Assembly: GCA_030037185.1 (NCBI GenBank)
Contig: JASHRR010000366.1
Span: forward strand, 1 to 7,104
DNA: 7,104 bases
Source of the DNA: Xanthobacteraceae bacterium
GTDB lineage: Bacteria; Pseudomonadota; Alphaproteobacteria; Rhizobiales; Xanthobacteraceae
Direction: 5' to 3'
Shown: positions 6,420-7,104 of the stretch, in pieces
How the letters are laid out: each line of letters begins with the position of its first letter
How positions within the stretch are numbered: the first letter of the stretch is position 1
Program-made: the position numbers and the translations under genes
Notes under the pieces: model-generated
The model's database searches: none
Told to the model about the DNA's origin: nothing
Seen by the model: only the letters and a program-made list of their open reading frames with translations

Positions 6420-7046
6420 ATGGACGAGGCGAAGCCGTTCAAGATCCCCAAACGGGAGGTCTGGGAAGCCTTCAAACGTGTGAAGGCGAACCAGGGAACG
6501 CCTGGAGTAGACGGACAGTCGATTGCGCAGTTCGAGGCTGATCTGCGGAACAACCTCTACAAGCTCTGGAACCGGCTGTCGTCAGGGAGCTATTTTCCTC
6601 CGCCGGTATTGCGGGTCGAGATTCCGAAGGCAGATGGTGGTGTGCGGCCGTTGGCGATTCCGACGGTTGGCTCGATCCGAAAGATGCTGACGCCTACAAC
6701 AGTCGCGGCAAAGCCTGCGAAGCCAGGAATGACCTCGCGCGCACGCCGGCCGCCGAGACGTTCCGGACACCGGATGGTCGAGGCCGCCGACGATAGGGGC
6801 GAGAATTGTGCTCCGGCGCGATCACTGGCACCTGATCGACGCAGCCTACCCCTGGTAGCTTCCGCGCCGCGAGATTTGGATCGGACGAATTGGGGAAACT
6901 ACGACGGCGATCCAGCCGCTCATTTACGGCCGCGCATGTCCCTAAGGGTCAAGTGTGGACTCGCGCGTCTCCAACCGGGCCGGCACCCGTTTCGGACAGA
7001 GCTGGTTTCGCAGCTGAACTCCGGTTCTCGCCGTCATCTTGATTAG
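6420..7046 (+). pseudogene. group II intron reverse transcriptase/maturase, 3'-truncated (homology 6420-6668 only)
   Basis: Codons 1-83 are a clear N-terminus of a group II intron-encoded reverse transcriptase/maturase (LtrA-like). They include REVWEAFKRVKANQGTPGVD (residues 12-31), LYKLWNRLSSGSYFPPPV (46-63) and IPKADGGVRPLAIPTV (68-83), covering the start of the RT domain. Family members run to roughly 400-600 residues. After PTV (ending at 6668) one expects a continuation such as ADRIAQ, but the sequence changes abruptly. The frame stays open to TAG at 7044-7046 only by chance, with an arginine- and proline-rich tail unlike any RT. The catalytic YADD motif, the maturase (X) domain and any endonuclease domain are all missing, as is a recognisable domain V/VI of the intron RNA downstream. 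The protein cannot support retrohoming. The remnant marks a former insertion cut by deletion or recombination. Confidence 0.85.
6671..6742 (+). pseudogene. TPR-protein fragment abutting the maturase remnant
   Basis: In the frame starting at 6671 the 24 codons read LDPKDADAYNSRGKACEARN followed by DLAR. This fits one tetratricopeptide repeat of the kind common in alphaproteobacteria (LDPKDADAYNNRG-type repeats, then A-DL--A). The frame is different from the maturase frame and begins within a few bases of where maturase homology ends. The expected continuation into the next repeat (AIADYDEAI-type) is absent; the frame runs on to a TAG at 6794-6796 without further repeat character. It is a short internal scrap with no start and no function. 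The length is small, so chance resemblance cannot be fully excluded. Confidence 0.45.
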
Positions 7047-7104
7047 CCGGGAGCATCGCGTCACACTAGCCGAACATTTGATCAAGGACAAATCCCGCGG
7101 AAAA
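6743..7104. other. unassigned sequence at the right edge
   Basis: I recognise no gene, RNA or insertion-sequence end here. One plus-strand frame ends with IVLRRDHWHLIDAAYPW and a TAG at 6852-6854, which could be the tail of some decayed gene, but no family comes to mind. CCCTAAGGG (6930-6938) and TTGATCAA (near 7079-7086) are short palindromes of no evident role. The sequence looks like a patchwork of fragments. Confidence 0.35.

Noticed and set aside
7076..7090. TTTGATCAA as an FNR/FixK-type box at the right edge
   Set aside because: The half-sites TTGAT and ATCAA overlap with no 4-base spacer, so it does not fit the consensus.
1..7104. CRISPR array, tRNA or rRNA genes, intact insertion sequence
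   Set aside because: I saw no regularly spaced repeats, no tRNA-like or rRNA sequence, and no transposase or paired terminal repeats on either strand.

Overview
The window looks like a chromosomal or accessory segment of an alphaproteobacterium. The coding is GC-rich, there is an RbbA/YhhJ export operon, a Tat-leader D-amino-acid-oxidase-like flavoprotein of a kind I associate with sphingomonads and relatives, and a FitB-type PIN toxin relic. The organism call is an inference from gene content and not a database match.

Layout, left to right. (1) Positions 1-3777, plus strand: two genes of an ABC export operon. The first is an rbbA-like fusion of two ATPase cassettes and an ABC-2 permease, cut by the left edge of the window. 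The second is a yhhJ-like ABC-2 permease. In enterobacteria the same pair follows an HlyD-type membrane-fusion gene, which would lie just left of this window. (2) Positions 3778-4042: a short convergent intergenic gap. (3) Positions 4043-4610, minus strand: the remains of a type II toxin-antitoxin module. A frameshifted YefM-like antitoxin is joined in frame to a FitB/VapC PIN toxin that has lost its N-terminal DTN segment. (4) Positions 4646-5791, minus strand: an apparently intact FAD-dependent oxidase of the DAO superfamily with a twin-arginine leader. Its domain order is circularly permuted relative to classical D-amino-acid oxidase. A good sigma70-like promoter, overlapped by a palindrome, lies upstream at 5887-5916. 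(5) Positions 5950-6408: no convincing gene, possibly decayed coding sequence on the minus strand. (6) Positions 6420-7104, plus strand: the first 83 codons of a group II intron reverse transcriptase/maturase, abutting a scrap of TPR-protein sequence and then unassigned sequence.

The left half is an ordinary, well-conserved operon that probably couples ATP hydrolysis to export across the inner membrane. The right half is an accessory zone of scars (broken toxin-antitoxin module, broken retroelement, TPR fragment) around one seemingly functional gene, the permuted oxidase with its own promoter. I see no intact novel multi-gene system. The items most worth a second look are the antitoxin-toxin chimera and the permuted, Tat-exported oxidase.
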